A DNA stretch of 64,000 nt from Mycobacterium sp. E787 (GCF_001668725.1 NZ_LZKL01000050.1:62001-126000); one strand, 5' to 3'; counted from the stretch's first letter, positions 38,341 through 46,090 are shown. The notes: generated by a model from the sequence alone, not told the origin. Translations and numbers: made by a program.

Positions 38341-38692
38341 TGCAATACAGTATCTTTCAGCCATAGCAAACACGATCCCGCCGTTTTGGGACACCACCGG
38401 GACACCAAACCCGCAGGTCAGCGGCCCCAAGTTTTGCCAGCGGTCCACAAACGGGGAGTTCGGTGTCCACAGGGCCGGCGCGCACGTCCTCCGCACGCGC
38501 CACCCCCACGCGCTCATAGACTTTTGGGACCGTCCATTTCCGGCCGAATCGCCTTTCCCCATACATAACGGCAATGCAGAGCATAAATGCCCTAGCCGAG
38601 CATCCCCGCGGCGCGCGAGGGTGAATCGAAACGCGCAAAAAGGACCTGGACATCCAGCAGCAGCGCGGACAGGGCTGTGACGGAGGTGAGAG
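38341..38692. other. 352-bp gap upstream of the secreted-peptide gene
   Basis: No supported gene. It lies between divergent genes and so contains both promoters; 'ggaggtgag' at 38682-38690 is the ribosome site of the next gene. Confidence 0.45.
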
Positions 38693-38977
38693 ATGAGAAA
38701 ACTGCTAGGTACGGTGGCCGCGATGCTGCCGCTTCTGGTGTTGGGCGGTGTCTTGGGCGGCCTGGGAGTGGCTGGCGCTGATGATGACCAATGCTTCACG
38801 CACTACATACCGATCAACGTGACTGAGCGGATCTGCTACCACCCCGACGGGAGCTATCAGCAATGCCGTTGGGGCGGCGCGATGATCGGTGGAGGACGGT
38901 GCTGGGACTACCCGCCGCCGCCGACGCCACCACCGAACCTTCCATCCGGCCCAGGGTATGTGCCACCACAGCCTTAA
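38693..38977 (+). CDS. Small secreted Cys- and Pro-rich protein
   Basis: 94 residues. A signal peptide with 'LLGTVAAMLPLLVLGGVLGG' and a cleavage region 'VAGADDD' precedes a 60-residue mature part with cysteines in 'QCFTHY', 'RICYHPDGSYQQCRWGG' and 'GRCWDY', probably two disulfides, and a 'PPPPTPPPNLPSGPGYVPP' tail. Such short exported proteins occur widely in mycobacteria. It is the only plus-strand gene in the element and may be a moron expressed by the lysogen. Confidence 0.82.
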   Translation: MRKLLGTVAAMLPLLVLGGVLGGLGVAGADDDQCFTHYIPINVTERICYHPDGSYQQCRWGGAMIGGGRCWDYPPPPTPPPNLPSGPGYVPPQP

Positions 38978-39044
38978 AACCCCTTGACGCGATCAGACTC
39001 AAGGGCGCGGACCAGGCGCGGGTTCAGCCCCATGATCTCAACCA

Positions 39045-39641
39045 TCACAGTGCCGCGGCGCCGGCGCCGCCTTCGGCCAATCCTGCCGCGTCACCGCCCA
39101 GCTCCGCGCCGCCTAGTTCGGCGCCATCGGTTTCGACTTCGGCGGATGGGCCCCAACCGGGCTCGACCGGTGTATCCGGTGGCGCGGCTTGGCTGGTCGG
39201 GATCGGATCGCTGGGATAGGCCATCGTTGCCTTGAGCAACGTCGAATTTTTCGCGGTGTCCAAGAGCGCCTGATAATTCGCGGGGTAGACGCGGGCGCGG
39301 GCGCGGGTGGAGTCGGAGCGGTTTTGGATCAGCGCGTCGTATCGAGGCGCCTCACGGCCGGGCCGGCCGATGTGCTCGGCCAAGCTGTTGGCTTCGTCGC
39401 AAATGTTTTGTGCGCGTTGGGTTATAGCCGCGACGACGGCGGGATGATGCAGTAACGCTCGCATGGTGTCGGTGTTGAAAGTCATGCTGTGGCCGTGCCC
39501 TAGGTCGATGTCACGCGGGATGGTTTCGTCGCCGATGTTGGTGGGGCCTTCGGCTAAGCCCCACCCGGCGACCTGCTCGCCGAATGTGCCTTCGCCGCCC
39601 GTCCCGACGCCTAATGCTTCGCCGAATGTTGCTTCGCTCAC
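39045..39641 (-). CDS. Putative phage head-tail connector-like protein
   Basis: 198 residues. The middle ('TDTMRALLHHPAVVAAITQR', 'AQNICDEANSLAEHIGR', 'RARARVYPANYQALLDTAK') follows the pattern of gp10-like head-tail connector proteins that have a HxPxVxxxL helix and a beta strand with 'RARA'. The last 50 residues are proline, glycine and acidic rich. It is the last gene of the capsid operon and overlaps the preceding one by ATGA. A structural role is inferred from pattern and position. Confidence 0.6.
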   Translation of the reverse strand: MSEATFGEALGVGTGGEGTFGEQVAGWGLAEGPTNIGDETIPRDIDLGHGHSMTFNTDTMRALLHHPAVVAAITQRAQNICDEANSLAEHIGRPGREAPRYDALIQNRSDSTRARARVYPANYQALLDTAKNSTLLKATMAYPSDPIPTSQAAPPDTPVEPGWGPSAEVETDGAELGGAELGGDAAGLAEGGAGAAAL

Positions 39642-39892
39642 GGGTTTTCGTCCGCGTCGGGGTCGTCGGGGTCCCAGTCATCGTCGGGTTCTTCTTCGGG
39701 CCGCGGCCCGTATTCGGACGGCGGGTATTCGTCGGCGGGCCAATCCCCGTCACCGTCGTCGTCGCCGCGGTAATCCGGGCCGTCATACGGACATTCACCG
39801 GGCGGGCAATCCCGGCACGCCTCGACGACGTCGACGTCGTCGTCGTCGACCGGCTCGCCGCGGATGAGCCGCAGGCCGTCGCTGATTTTCAC
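39638..39892 (-). CDS. Highly acidic small protein of capsid operon
   Basis: 84 residues, about a third Asp or Glu, with 'VDDDDVDVVEACRDCPPGEC' and repeated 'DD.DGDGDWPADE' stretches. Three cysteines (CRDCPPGEC) could bind a metal. ATGA overlaps on both sides place it within the capsid operon. No family recognised; an acidic DNA-mimic or scaffolding role is speculation. Confidence 0.75.
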   Translation of the reverse strand: MKISDGLRLIRGEPVDDDDVDVVEACRDCPPGECPYDGPDYRGDDDGDGDWPADEYPPSEYGPRPEEEPDDDWDPDDPDADENP

Positions 39893-40296
39893 GGCCCGCT
39901 CCCGTCGTCGGGGGTGTCGCCGGCGTGGTCGGGGTCATCGGGCTCCCAACCCGTCTCGGGCTCGCGATCACCACTCGGATACGGACGGGTGTACGGGTGG
40001 TCATCACTCGGATGGGGGGGCGTATCCGGGTGTTCTACCGCGGTCACGTCGGGGCCGTTCGGGCCGTAATCCCACCCGAAATCCGGGCGGCGATCCCAAT
40101 CGGCGTACGGATCATAAATCGGTTCGTCGGGGTCGAACGACGGCAACGGCCACAAGATCTCCCCGTACGCGTCGCTGTTGGGTGAGTCCCACGGCTCACC
40201 CGTGGCGTACGGGTCACCCAGCACGCCCTGCGGCCCGGCCGGGCGGCCCGGCGGCTGTAGCTGGCGGCCGGTCAGCGGGTCAAACCATCCGGTCAT
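39889..40296 (-). CDS. Proline- and acidic-rich protein of capsid operon
   Basis: 135 residues from ATG 40296, which overlaps the preceding stop by ATGA. It begins 'MTGWFDPLTGRQLQPPGRPA' and continues with Asp, Pro, Tyr-rich low complexity such as 'DEPIYDPYADWDRRPD'. Probably largely disordered. No family recognised. The upstream extension of the frame to 40344 overlaps the small gene 40293-40451 and is not used. Confidence 0.72.
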   Translation of the reverse strand: MTGWFDPLTGRQLQPPGRPAGPQGVLGDPYATGEPWDSPNSDAYGEILWPLPSFDPDEPIYDPYADWDRRPDFGWDYGPNGPDVTAVEHPDTPPHPSDDHPYTRPYPSGDREPETGWEPDDPDHAGDTPDDGSGP

Positions 40297-40451
40297 CGCG
40301 GTTTTCTCAATCCTTTGACCGGCTCCGCGGAGCCCCACGCGCAAAACTCGACGCCGGTCAGTATCGGCAAGGTGACAGTTTCACCCGGCCCATACACGGT
40401 GCCCCGGTAATGGATGCGCCATTTCGGTAGAACACGCACCGTCACGTTCAT
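40293..40451 (-). CDS. Small 52-residue protein following the capsid gene
   Basis: Too short for most ORF searches. It reads 'MNVTVRVLPKWRIHYRGTVY' and continues 'GPGETVTLPILTGVEFCAWG', ending 'KGLRKPR'. The start overlaps the capsid stop by ATGA and its stop overlaps the next start by ATGA, which strongly supports translation. The beta-rich, charged sequence resembles short head-completion proteins in phage operons, but no family is assigned. Confidence 0.75.
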   Translation of the reverse strand: MNVTVRVLPKWRIHYRGTVYGPGETVTLPILTGVEFCAWGSAEPVKGLRKPR

Positions 40452-41695
40452 GAGGTCGGCAAATTCGAGATAACCAGGCAGGCGGGCGGACGAGTTACAG
40501 CCAAAACCAGCCTTTCTTCAGCGACCGTTCTCAGAATGTTGCGGCTGAAATCGTCATTCGTGTAGCCAATTCTCATGCTCAATGGTTCGCGAATTGCCAC
40601 ATAGCCGAGTTTCGACGTGTCGAGTAGCAGGCCTTGGCCGATAACCATTTGCGTGGTCTGCAGAACGGGAATGTTGAACACTTCGTTGGCTTGGTCGGCG
40701 GTCGGGTCGGGTTGGGCCATGAACCTGCCGTAGCTGTCTTTAACCCGGCGAATACTACTCCACGTAGTAGGGTGGAGTACCAGCAAATCTGGTGTCGCCA
40801 ATGCGGGGCCAACACGCAATTCAGCAATGCTTTTCTCGATGGCATCGAATGCTGTGAGCAGGCTGGACCCGCTCCCACCCGTATCCACCGACGCGTCATA
40901 CCGCAAAACGCCGGGCGTCGCTAAAAAGCCGACCATGCCTGGAAACGGTTCGCTCGGCGGTGACCCCGCAAACGTCAAACCACTCTGAAGTAATTGGTAA
41001 TTTTCAATATCAATAACTCGGCGATACAATTCAGCGCCGCAATAGGACCGAAAAGCGGGCCAATCGTTTATTACTTCCCAACTCAGACCATTGTTCGCGG
41101 CGAGTTTGACCGCGGTCGCGGTCAGCGCGTCCGTCTCGAATATCAATTCGGGTTTCAGGTCCCCTTCGGCGACCGCCGCCGCTTCACCCGACGTACTAAT
41201 ATGCCTAATAAATGTAATCGCCGGCGTTTCAATTGCATAACCGGGCAACCGATTCAACAAACGGCTCTCGTGAATGGCCTCGACCGGGAACGGAAATCGC
41301 GTGGCTGGCAATAATGGGTCGGCGGTGCTAAAGCCGGGTGAGCGTGTTTCGATGCGGCAGTGTTCGCCGCGCATCGCGGCGGCCTGCAATCGCCGCAGTT
41401 CTTGGTCGCTGAATGCCAGCGGCGCGAGCTGTCCGGCGGTGTTGATCGCGGTACCGCGGCCGCGCGTGGCGCCGCCGACGTGCGGGTCACCCGCGCGGGC
41501 CAGCTCGGACTCCGCCCGCTTCACCCGGCCTTGCAGTTGGCGGAACTCGCTCAACATGCTGCGTTCGCGCGGGTCCAGGTCGTCACGACCCGACCGCTGA
41601 GCACGCGACAACGACTCATCCAACATCCTCTGCAATCGGTCGCGGCGCTCACGCAAAAGCGCCAGCTCGCCGGTCAAGGCGGATGAAACAGACAC
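40448..41695 (-). CDS. Major capsid protein, HK97 family
   Basis: 415 residues from GTG 41695, preceded by 'aaggac'. Residues 1-75 are a charged coiled coil ('LRERRDRLQRMLDESLSRAQ'), the usual scaffold-like delta domain. The shell domain follows, with 'AVAEGDLKPELIFETDALTA', 'NNGLSWEVINDWPAFRSYCG', 'VLHPTTWSSIRRVKDSYGRF' and a final 'SRNILRTVAEERLVLAVTRP'. An encapsulin is unlikely given the delta domain and context. No protease gene is adjacent. Confidence 0.88.
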   Translation of the reverse strand: MSVSSALTGELALLRERRDRLQRMLDESLSRAQRSGRDDLDPRERSMLSEFRQLQGRVKRAESELARAGDPHVGGATRGRGTAINTAGQLAPLAFSDQELRRLQAAAMRGEHCRIETRSPGFSTADPLLPATRFPFPVEAIHESRLLNRLPGYAIETPAITFIRHISTSGEAAAVAEGDLKPELIFETDALTATAVKLAANNGLSWEVINDWPAFRSYCGAELYRRVIDIENYQLLQSGLTFAGSPPSEPFPGMVGFLATPGVLRYDASVDTGGSGSSLLTAFDAIEKSIAELRVGPALATPDLLVLHPTTWSSIRRVKDSYGRFMAQPDPTADQANEVFNIPVLQTTQMVIGQGLLLDTSKLGYVAIREPLSMRIGYTNDDFSRNILRTVAEERLVLAVTRPPACLVISNLPTS

Positions 41696-42090
41696 CGGGG
41701 CAGTCCTTTTCGGGGGGTAAAACGCACACGGGGACTTCGCCCGGTCTCTCACCTGGGCGAACGGTGCGTAGCCTTTGCGGCCCGGTGCCGTACTGACCCT
41801 GCGATTCCCGGTGACCCCGCAATGGGTCTTATCTGGCTCCGATGCGCCGGGGCTTAGGCGCCCCTTATCGCCGCAGGTGTCACGGACAGCCTAAACCCCC
41901 ATTGCCGTTACCTAGCAACATGATTCGGCTCGCGTGTCTGCATTGCCGTTACACGGCACCGTGTTTCGGGCCGGGCGTGCGCCATCGGCGCCAGCACCGA
42001 AACGGGGCCCTGAGAGCCCCGGAGAGCCACGAACACGCCCGGGGCGGTGTTCGGGGTTGGTGGGCGTCTTGGGGATATGCGGCGGCCCGC
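41696..42090. other. 395-bp non-coding region between early genes and capsid operon
   Basis: No supported gene. It has two direct copies of cattgccgttac (41900-41911 and 41941-41952, the first shifted by one base) and several short hairpins. It must contain the promoter of the capsid operon. Confidence 0.5.
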
Positions 42091-42426
42091 TCAGCCCGCG
42101 TCGCGGCGGTGCCGGGCGGCCAAGTCCATCTGCCGCTGTGCTTTGAGCGCCAGCACCTGCCCGGCGTGATCGCCGTACACCTCGCGGGCCAGCAGCACGG
42201 CTTCGACGGCGGCGGCCAGCGCCACTCCCACCGCGTCGCCCTCGGCGATGTCGAGCAGGAGCCGGCCCAGCGAATCGCCGTGGTCGTCGTCCTCGGCGCT
42301 CGTGGCGATGGTGCTGATGAGCCGGCGGGCGGTGGCGAAGGTGTCGGACAGCCCCACTAGGCTCGCCAGTTGCTCGGGCCGGAACTGGCCCCAGTCGGCG
42401 CGGTCGTCGTCAATCGGGTCGGTCAT
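42091..42426 (-). CDS. Conserved small prophage protein, unknown
   Basis: 111 residues, acidic N-terminus ('DPIDDDRADWGQFRPEQLAS') then helical 'ATARRLISTIATSAEDDDHG' and 'GVALAAAVEAVLLAREVYG'. No family recognised. Last of the overlapping early genes; its ATG overlaps the previous stop. Confidence 0.72.
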   Translation of the reverse strand: MTDPIDDDRADWGQFRPEQLASLVGLSDTFATARRLISTIATSAEDDDHGDSLGRLLLDIAEGDAVGVALAAAVEAVLLAREVYGDHAGQVLALKAQRQMDLAARHRRDAG

Positions 42427-42827
42427 ATCGGTTCTCCTGGTGGTTGGCCGCGGGTGGCGCGGATGTAGGCGTCAACCTCGCGGCTGTCGATGTGCCGGCG
42501 CTTCGCCTGCACCGTCGTGTCGACGACCGACCAGGGCATGTCGGCGGGGGCGGCGGCTTCGGCTTCGCCGCGGGTCTCGAAAAACAGCCAGCGCGCGAGG
42601 AGGTCGCCGCGGCGCCGCGGCGGCCACACAATCAACGCGTATCGCCCGCCGGCAATGGGCGGCGGGATAGGCACGACGGCCGGCGCGACGGTCGCGGCCA
42701 GACTCCCCGCCCCCAGCAGGTGCGCGACAGTCGCCGGCCGGCCGGCCCGGCCGGCGCGGTGTTCGCGGGCAAGCCACCGCCGCACCCGTTTACGGCGACG
42801 GCGCCGCTTACCGCGGCGGCCCGTCAT
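42423..42827 (-). CDS. Basic small prophage protein, unknown
   Basis: 134 residues with an N-terminal block of 22 mostly Arg/Lys residues ('GRRGKRRRRRKRVRRWLARE'), suitable for nucleic acid contact, then a 'YALIVWPPRRRGDLLARWLF' segment and a helical tail. ATGA overlaps on both sides. No family recognised. Confidence 0.72.
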   Translation of the reverse strand: MTGRRGKRRRRRKRVRRWLAREHRAGRAGRPATVAHLLGAGSLAATVAPAVVPIPPPIAGGRYALIVWPPRRRGDLLARWLFFETRGEAEAAAPADMPWSVVDTTVQAKRRHIDSREVDAYIRATRGQPPGEPI

Positions 42828-43228
42828 ATCCGACCGTCCTCGATCGCGCCCATGAGCGCCGCGTCGGCCAGCCGACGCAACTTGCTGACGTTCAAAGAGC
42901 CGTTAGGCCGGGTGGCGGCGGCAAGCGCCGCGGCGAAAGCGTCGTGATCGGCGAATGCCCCCAGCATCGCCATCGCGGCGACATAGGTTTGCATCGTTCG
43001 CTCGCAACCGAAATCGGAGTACTGAAGCCCGCGAACCTGCGCGCGGTACGGGTCTGGCGCCGGGCCGGGCTTGCGGACTTGGTTCGGGTCGCCGGTGCGC
43101 CGCATCCGCCGATAATGCTTCTCGCACAAGCCCTTGGCCTTCACCTGCCGTTGGCAGGAGTCGACCGAGCATGGCGTGACCGAATTGCCGCAATTTTGCG
43201 GTGGATTCATCCTTTCGTCGGCGGTCAT
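42824..43228 (-). CDS. Zinc-finger protein of prophage early region
   Basis: 134 residues from ATG 43228. It has 'CSVDSCQRQVKAKGLCEKHY' followed by 'RRMRRTGDP', a Cys/His zinc-binding unit common in actinophage early proteins including HNH-type ones; the HNH catalytic part itself is not evident. C-terminal 'LADAALMGAIEDGR' helix. The longer frame to 43495 covers the next gene and is rejected. Confidence 0.72.
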   Translation of the reverse strand: MTADERMNPPQNCGNSVTPCSVDSCQRQVKAKGLCEKHYRRMRRTGDPNQVRKPGPAPDPYRAQVRGLQYSDFGCERTMQTYVAAMAMLGAFADHDAFAAALAAATRPNGSLNVSKLRRLADAALMGAIEDGRI

Positions 43229-43425
43229 GTCGGGGCCTCCGCGCCGGCCACCAACGCGTCGATCACCGCCGACGCGTCGGCCTTGGTCAGCGCCGCGGAC
43301 GTGGTGATGTCGCGGCCCACGATGGCGCTGGTCAGCGCCATCCGCGCGGCCCGGTCGGTCACGCCGGCCTGACGCCACAAGGCGAACATCAGGCGGTGCT
43401 GGGCCGGCGTGGCCGGTTCGGTCAT
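43225..43425 (-). CDS. Small prophage early protein
   Basis: 66 residues: 'ATPAQHRLMFALWRQAGVTD' then 'ALTSAIVGRDITTSAALTKA' and a helix. The pattern 'QHRLMFAL...LTSAIVGR...LTKADASAVIDAL' occurs as short stand-alone proteins in actinobacterial phages. ATG 43425 and its stop both overlap neighbours by ATGA. Function unknown. Confidence 0.75.
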   Translation of the reverse strand: MTEPATPAQHRLMFALWRQAGVTDRAARMALTSAIVGRDITTSAALTKADASAVIDALVAGAEAPT

Positions 43426-43973
43426 CGGTGCTCCTGAAACGGGTCGGGGCCGACTCCGCGCCACGCCGGCCACGGGTCATCCGGCCCGCGGACAAACTCC
43501 GGTTCGCTTTGCCATGCGCCGTTTTGGCGCGGGTTGCTCCTGTCCTGTCCTTGCCTGTCCTGTCCTGTCCTTAGAGAGTCCGCGTCCCCGTCCGCGTCTC
43601 TGTCCGCGTCTCTGTCCCGCGGGACATTGCCTTGGGCAGCGGTTTTCGCGCGGTGACGCGCTTTGCGCGCGCGCTCTTTGACAGCGCTACGCTCGCGTTG
43701 CTCCCACTGCGCGCGCGTGGTCTGCGTGGACAAAAAATCAACGATGAGCCAACCATCATGGAGGCGTGCGCACAGTCCAGCGGCGACGAACGCGGGCATG
43801 TCGTCGGCGGTGAGCCATCGAATCTCTGGCAGGTCATCGGGCGCGATTACCCCATCGGTGCGATTGGATGCCGACCACGTCAGCGCCGCGATGAACGCCC
43901 GAAACTGATTGCCCGATAGGCGACTAAAGCGGCGGTCGAGCAACCATCTGTCGGGGATGCGTGCATCGGTCAT
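43422..43973 (-). CDS. Putative phage replication/DNA-binding protein
   Basis: 183 residues. The first 100 form a winged-helix-like unit ('DRRFSRLSGNQFRAFIAALT', 'LPEIRWLTADDMPAFVAAGL', 'WLIVDFLSTQTTRAQWEQ'), as in phage replication-initiation or loader proteins. The next part is low complexity from repeats in the DNA ('RDADRDADGDADS'). First of the overlapping early genes. Function inferred from pattern only. Confidence 0.7.
   Translation of the reverse strand: MTDARIPDRWLLDRRFSRLSGNQFRAFIAALTWSASNRTDGVIAPDDLPEIRWLTADDMPAFVAAGLCARLHDGWLIVDFLSTQTTRAQWEQRERSAVKERARKARHRAKTAAQGNVPRDRDADRDADGDADSLRTGQDRQGQDRSNPRQNGAWQSEPEFVRGPDDPWPAWRGVGPDPFQEHR
43530..43615. repeat. Short tandem repeats inside early gene
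   Basis: cctgtcctgtcc units near 43540-43572 and gtccgcgtctct units near 43585-43612, coding for Asp/Gln/Arg-rich low complexity. Copy-number change would alter length by whole or partial codons. Confidence 0.7.
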
Positions 43974-44057
43974 GGCGCCGCCTGACGTGAAACTGCGTGG
44001 CGCGCTTTGGCGTTACTGGCGGGGGTGGCAGGATCGCGGGTGAACGCCAGTTCACCG

Positions 44058-44092
44058 CGAACGCCGCCCCGCCCACGGGCGGCGTTCGTTTT
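44058..44092. terminator. Strong hairpin with T run between excisionase and early genes
   Basis: cgaacgccgccc (44058-44069) pairs perfectly with gggcggcgttcg (44077-44088) around a seven-base loop, followed on the plus strand by tttt. On the minus strand it directly follows the excisionase stop but has no T run; a tract-less hairpin terminator is possible there. Confidence 0.7.
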
Positions 44093-44313
44093 CATGCCGC
44101 CCCGCCACCGTAGGGCGTCATTGCGGCGTCGACTTCGTTCAGGTCGATACGGACCAGGCGGGGGCCGTTGCGGTAGGCGCGGATGCGGCCTTGGGCGACC
44201 ATCAAGCGGACGGTGCGCCGGGTGATGCCCAGATATTCGGCGGTGTCGGTGATGCTGGCCCAGCGGCGCGCCGGACTGTCTTGGGTGCTCGGATGGGATG
44301 CGGCTAATGGCAT
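44092..44313 (-). CDS. Excisionase-like HTH DNA-binding protein
   Basis: 73 residues with an excisionase-type winged helix: 'WASITDTAEYLGITRRTVRL' then 'MVAQGRIRAYRNGPRLVRID' and 'LNEVDAAM'. It has 'aaaggg' nine bases before ATG 44313. Gene position beside the integrase matches the recombination directionality factor of phiRv-like elements. Confidence 0.85.
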   Translation of the reverse strand: MPLAASHPSTQDSPARRWASITDTAEYLGITRRTVRLMVAQGRIRAYRNGPRLVRIDLNEVDAAMTPYGGGAA

Positions 44314-44464
44314 GACGAAACAGCCCTTTCGGGTGTTTCGGCTTGCCTGAGACCGATGTTCGCGGGTAGGCGGCTCGGCGTGCGATTAGCCGGGCATCAC
44401 GGCTCGTCCGTGTGACCCGCTCGCCTGAGACGGTACTAGCGTTCCGCGAAACCGCCGCGATGTT

Positions 44465-45583
44465 CTACGGCGTGTCGGCCAGCTTGCTTAACAGCGTGGC
44501 GATTTCGCGGTCGCGGCCCGCGGCGGCGTGTTGGTAGCGCATGGCGGCGGTCGGGGTCGAATGGCCTAACCGGGCCATCAGTTCGGCCAGCGTGGCGCCG
44601 GTCGCCGCGGCCAGCACCGCCCCGGAGTGCCGCAGATCGTGAAAGCGCAAATCCGGCCGACCGGCCTTCTCGCGTGCCTGGTACCAGTGCCGGTACAGCG
44701 TGGACGGCTGCAGATGGCCGCCGTTCTCCGCGGCGAACACCAGCGCATCACGGTCGGCGGCCACGTATTTCGCTAGGTGGGCTTCAATGGCGGGGATGAT
44801 GTGCGGCGGGATGGCCACGTCGCGCATCCCGGCGTCAGTTTTGGGCGTCGTGGTGACGTAGCCGTCTTTTTTGGTGCGGACCGCGGCGCGGCGGATGCGG
44901 ATGACTTCGCCGGACAAGTCGATATCGCCGCGACGCAATTCGACAATCTCGCCGAACCGCATCGCGGTCCAGGACGCCAGCGTGACCATCAGCGCCAGTT
45001 TCTCGGGCATCGCCGCGGTCAGCTCGCCCAGCTCGGCCACGCTGGCGGGCCGAATGGTGATCGCGCGCTTGGACCGGCCCGCCCCGACGATGCGGGCCGG
45101 GTTGGCGTCGATCAGCTCATCGTTGACCGCGCTGGCGAAGATGGTGCGCAATAGGCTGTAGGCGTGCGAGCGCATCGTCGGGCGGTCGGTTAACGTGGCG
45201 GCGTGCCAATCGCGGACATCGCCGGGCGTGATCGCGGCGAGCGGCTTCGCGCCGAACGTCGGCAACAGATGATGTTCAAGGATCGCGGCGTAGTGGTCGC
45301 GGGTGCGGGCCTTGATCGGCCGGCCGGCGACGTGCCGACCCGCCAGCCACGTCGCGGCGTACTCGCCGAACGTGACCCGCGGACGCTTGACCACCGCGGC
45401 CGGGTTATACAGCCCGTTGTCGATGTCGCGGCGCCGGTCGGCCAGCCACGCTTGGGCGTCGATCTCTTGCCCGAATGTTTTCGGCGCGGTGATGTAGCGC
45501 CCATCCGGGTCGGTGAACCGGACTTGATAGCGCCCGGATTTCAGACGGCGGATATTGCCGAACGGACGTTTCTCGCGTGCCAC
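44465..45583 (-). CDS. Tyrosine-recombinase integrase
   Basis: 372 residues from GTG 45583 ('aggag' seven to eight bases upstream; a TTG at 45604 is an alternative). N-terminal arm-binding domain (1-60), core-binding domain to about 170, and catalytic domain with the first Arg in 'WTAMRFGEIVELR', 'FHDLRHSGAVLA' (His-x-x-Arg), 'RLGHSTP' and the tyrosine in 'MRYQHAAAGRD'. It inserts the element into the 3' end of tRNA-Val(GAC) 128 bases from attR. Confidence 0.92.
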   Translation of the reverse strand: MAREKRPFGNIRRLKSGRYQVRFTDPDGRYITAPKTFGQEIDAQAWLADRRRDIDNGLYNPAAVVKRPRVTFGEYAATWLAGRHVAGRPIKARTRDHYAAILEHHLLPTFGAKPLAAITPGDVRDWHAATLTDRPTMRSHAYSLLRTIFASAVNDELIDANPARIVGAGRSKRAITIRPASVAELGELTAAMPEKLALMVTLASWTAMRFGEIVELRRGDIDLSGEVIRIRRAAVRTKKDGYVTTTPKTDAGMRDVAIPPHIIPAIEAHLAKYVAADRDALVFAAENGGHLQPSTLYRHWYQAREKAGRPDLRFHDLRHSGAVLAAATGATLAELMARLGHSTPTAAMRYQHAAAGRDREIATLLSKLADTP

Positions 45584-45599
45584 TGGTTTTGCTCCTCGT

Positions 45600-45616
45600 G
45601 CCAAATACGTGCCAAA
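45600..45616. repeat. Possible integrase arm-type site, right end
   Basis: gccaaatacgtgccaaa differs from 37051-37067 by one base. Confidence 0.55.
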
Positions 45617-45629
45617 TCAAGGATACGCC

Positions 45630-45659
45630 GGTTCACCATGGTTCACCATGGTTCACCAT
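45630..45659. repeat. Triple 10-bp repeat upstream of integrase
   Basis: ggttcaccat repeated three times head to tail, 14-46 bases upstream of the possible integrase starts and 51 bases before attR. Phase of 10 bp puts the copies on one helix face, as expected for cooperative binding. Confidence 0.75.
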
Positions 45660-45710
45660 ATGGGCAGATGAAAGCATATTTTGCGCTGGTGAGAACGTTG
45701 CTAAATCTAC

Positions 45711-45733
45711 TTCAATCCCAGTATCGCGCACCA
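45711..45733 (+). repeat. attR of the phiRv2-like element
   Basis: 23 bases identical to the 3' end of tRNA-Val(GAC). Confidence 0.92.
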
Positions 45734-45866
45734 CGGTTCAGCACTGGCGAGCCCCGGGTGTGCCGGGGTTGCGTCGGCCCGGCGAAGCGGCGAATCATCA
45801 CAACCATGACAGCGCGCCCCAAAGGGAGCCAGGCCACAGCATCAGCTGTTGCACTGGCGTTGATGG

Positions 45867-46064
45867 GTGAGCGTGCCCCTTAGACGTGTTGACGAATTGA
45901 AGCCCGGAGACCGGATCCGCATGAAGATCGGGCACGCCACCGTCGTAGCGACTGAACCCCTGGACGGGGACCGCACTCTGCTCACCTTCCTCTACGGGAC
46001 GCAAAGGCCTGCCGACAACTCCGTCACCGTCGACGTCCTGGACGACGACGAATGGGGTTGGTGA
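45867..46064 (+). CDS. Small conserved protein, unknown
   Basis: 65 residues. It reads like a small beta-barrel ('LKPGDRIRMKIGHATVVATE', 'RTLLTFLYGTQ') with an acidic tail, similar to short hypothetical proteins common in mycobacteria. GTG start at 45867 with a weak ribosome site. First chromosomal gene to the right of attR. Function unknown. Confidence 0.6.
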   Translation: MSVPLRRVDELKPGDRIRMKIGHATVVATEPLDGDRTLLTFLYGTQRPADNSVTVDVLDDDEWGW

Positions 46065-46090
46065 GACGAGCGGCCCGCCCGAGGCCGCGC

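Larger units (their letters stand above)
36979..45733. mobile_element. phiRv2-like prophage or phage satellite in tRNA-Val(GAC)
   Basis: An 8.75-kb element between exact 23-bp att repeats. Order from the right: tyrosine integrase, putative excisionase, five ATGA-overlapping early genes, a 395-bp gap, HK97-type capsid gene and four small overlapping genes, then a secreted peptide gene and two morons near attL. The integrase-excisionase-capsid arrangement and the tRNA-Val target resemble M. tuberculosis phiRv2. No large terminase, portal, protease, tail or lysis gene is recognised, so it cannot form a phage alone and looks like a capsid-carrying satellite. Confidence 0.88.

Noticed and set aside
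40448..41695. Encapsulin nanocompartment
   Set aside because: The HK97-type protein has an N-terminal coiled-coil delta domain and sits in a phage-like operon; no cargo enzyme is adjacent.
45630..45659. CRISPR array
   Set aside because: The three 10-mers are contiguous without spacers and there are no cas genes.
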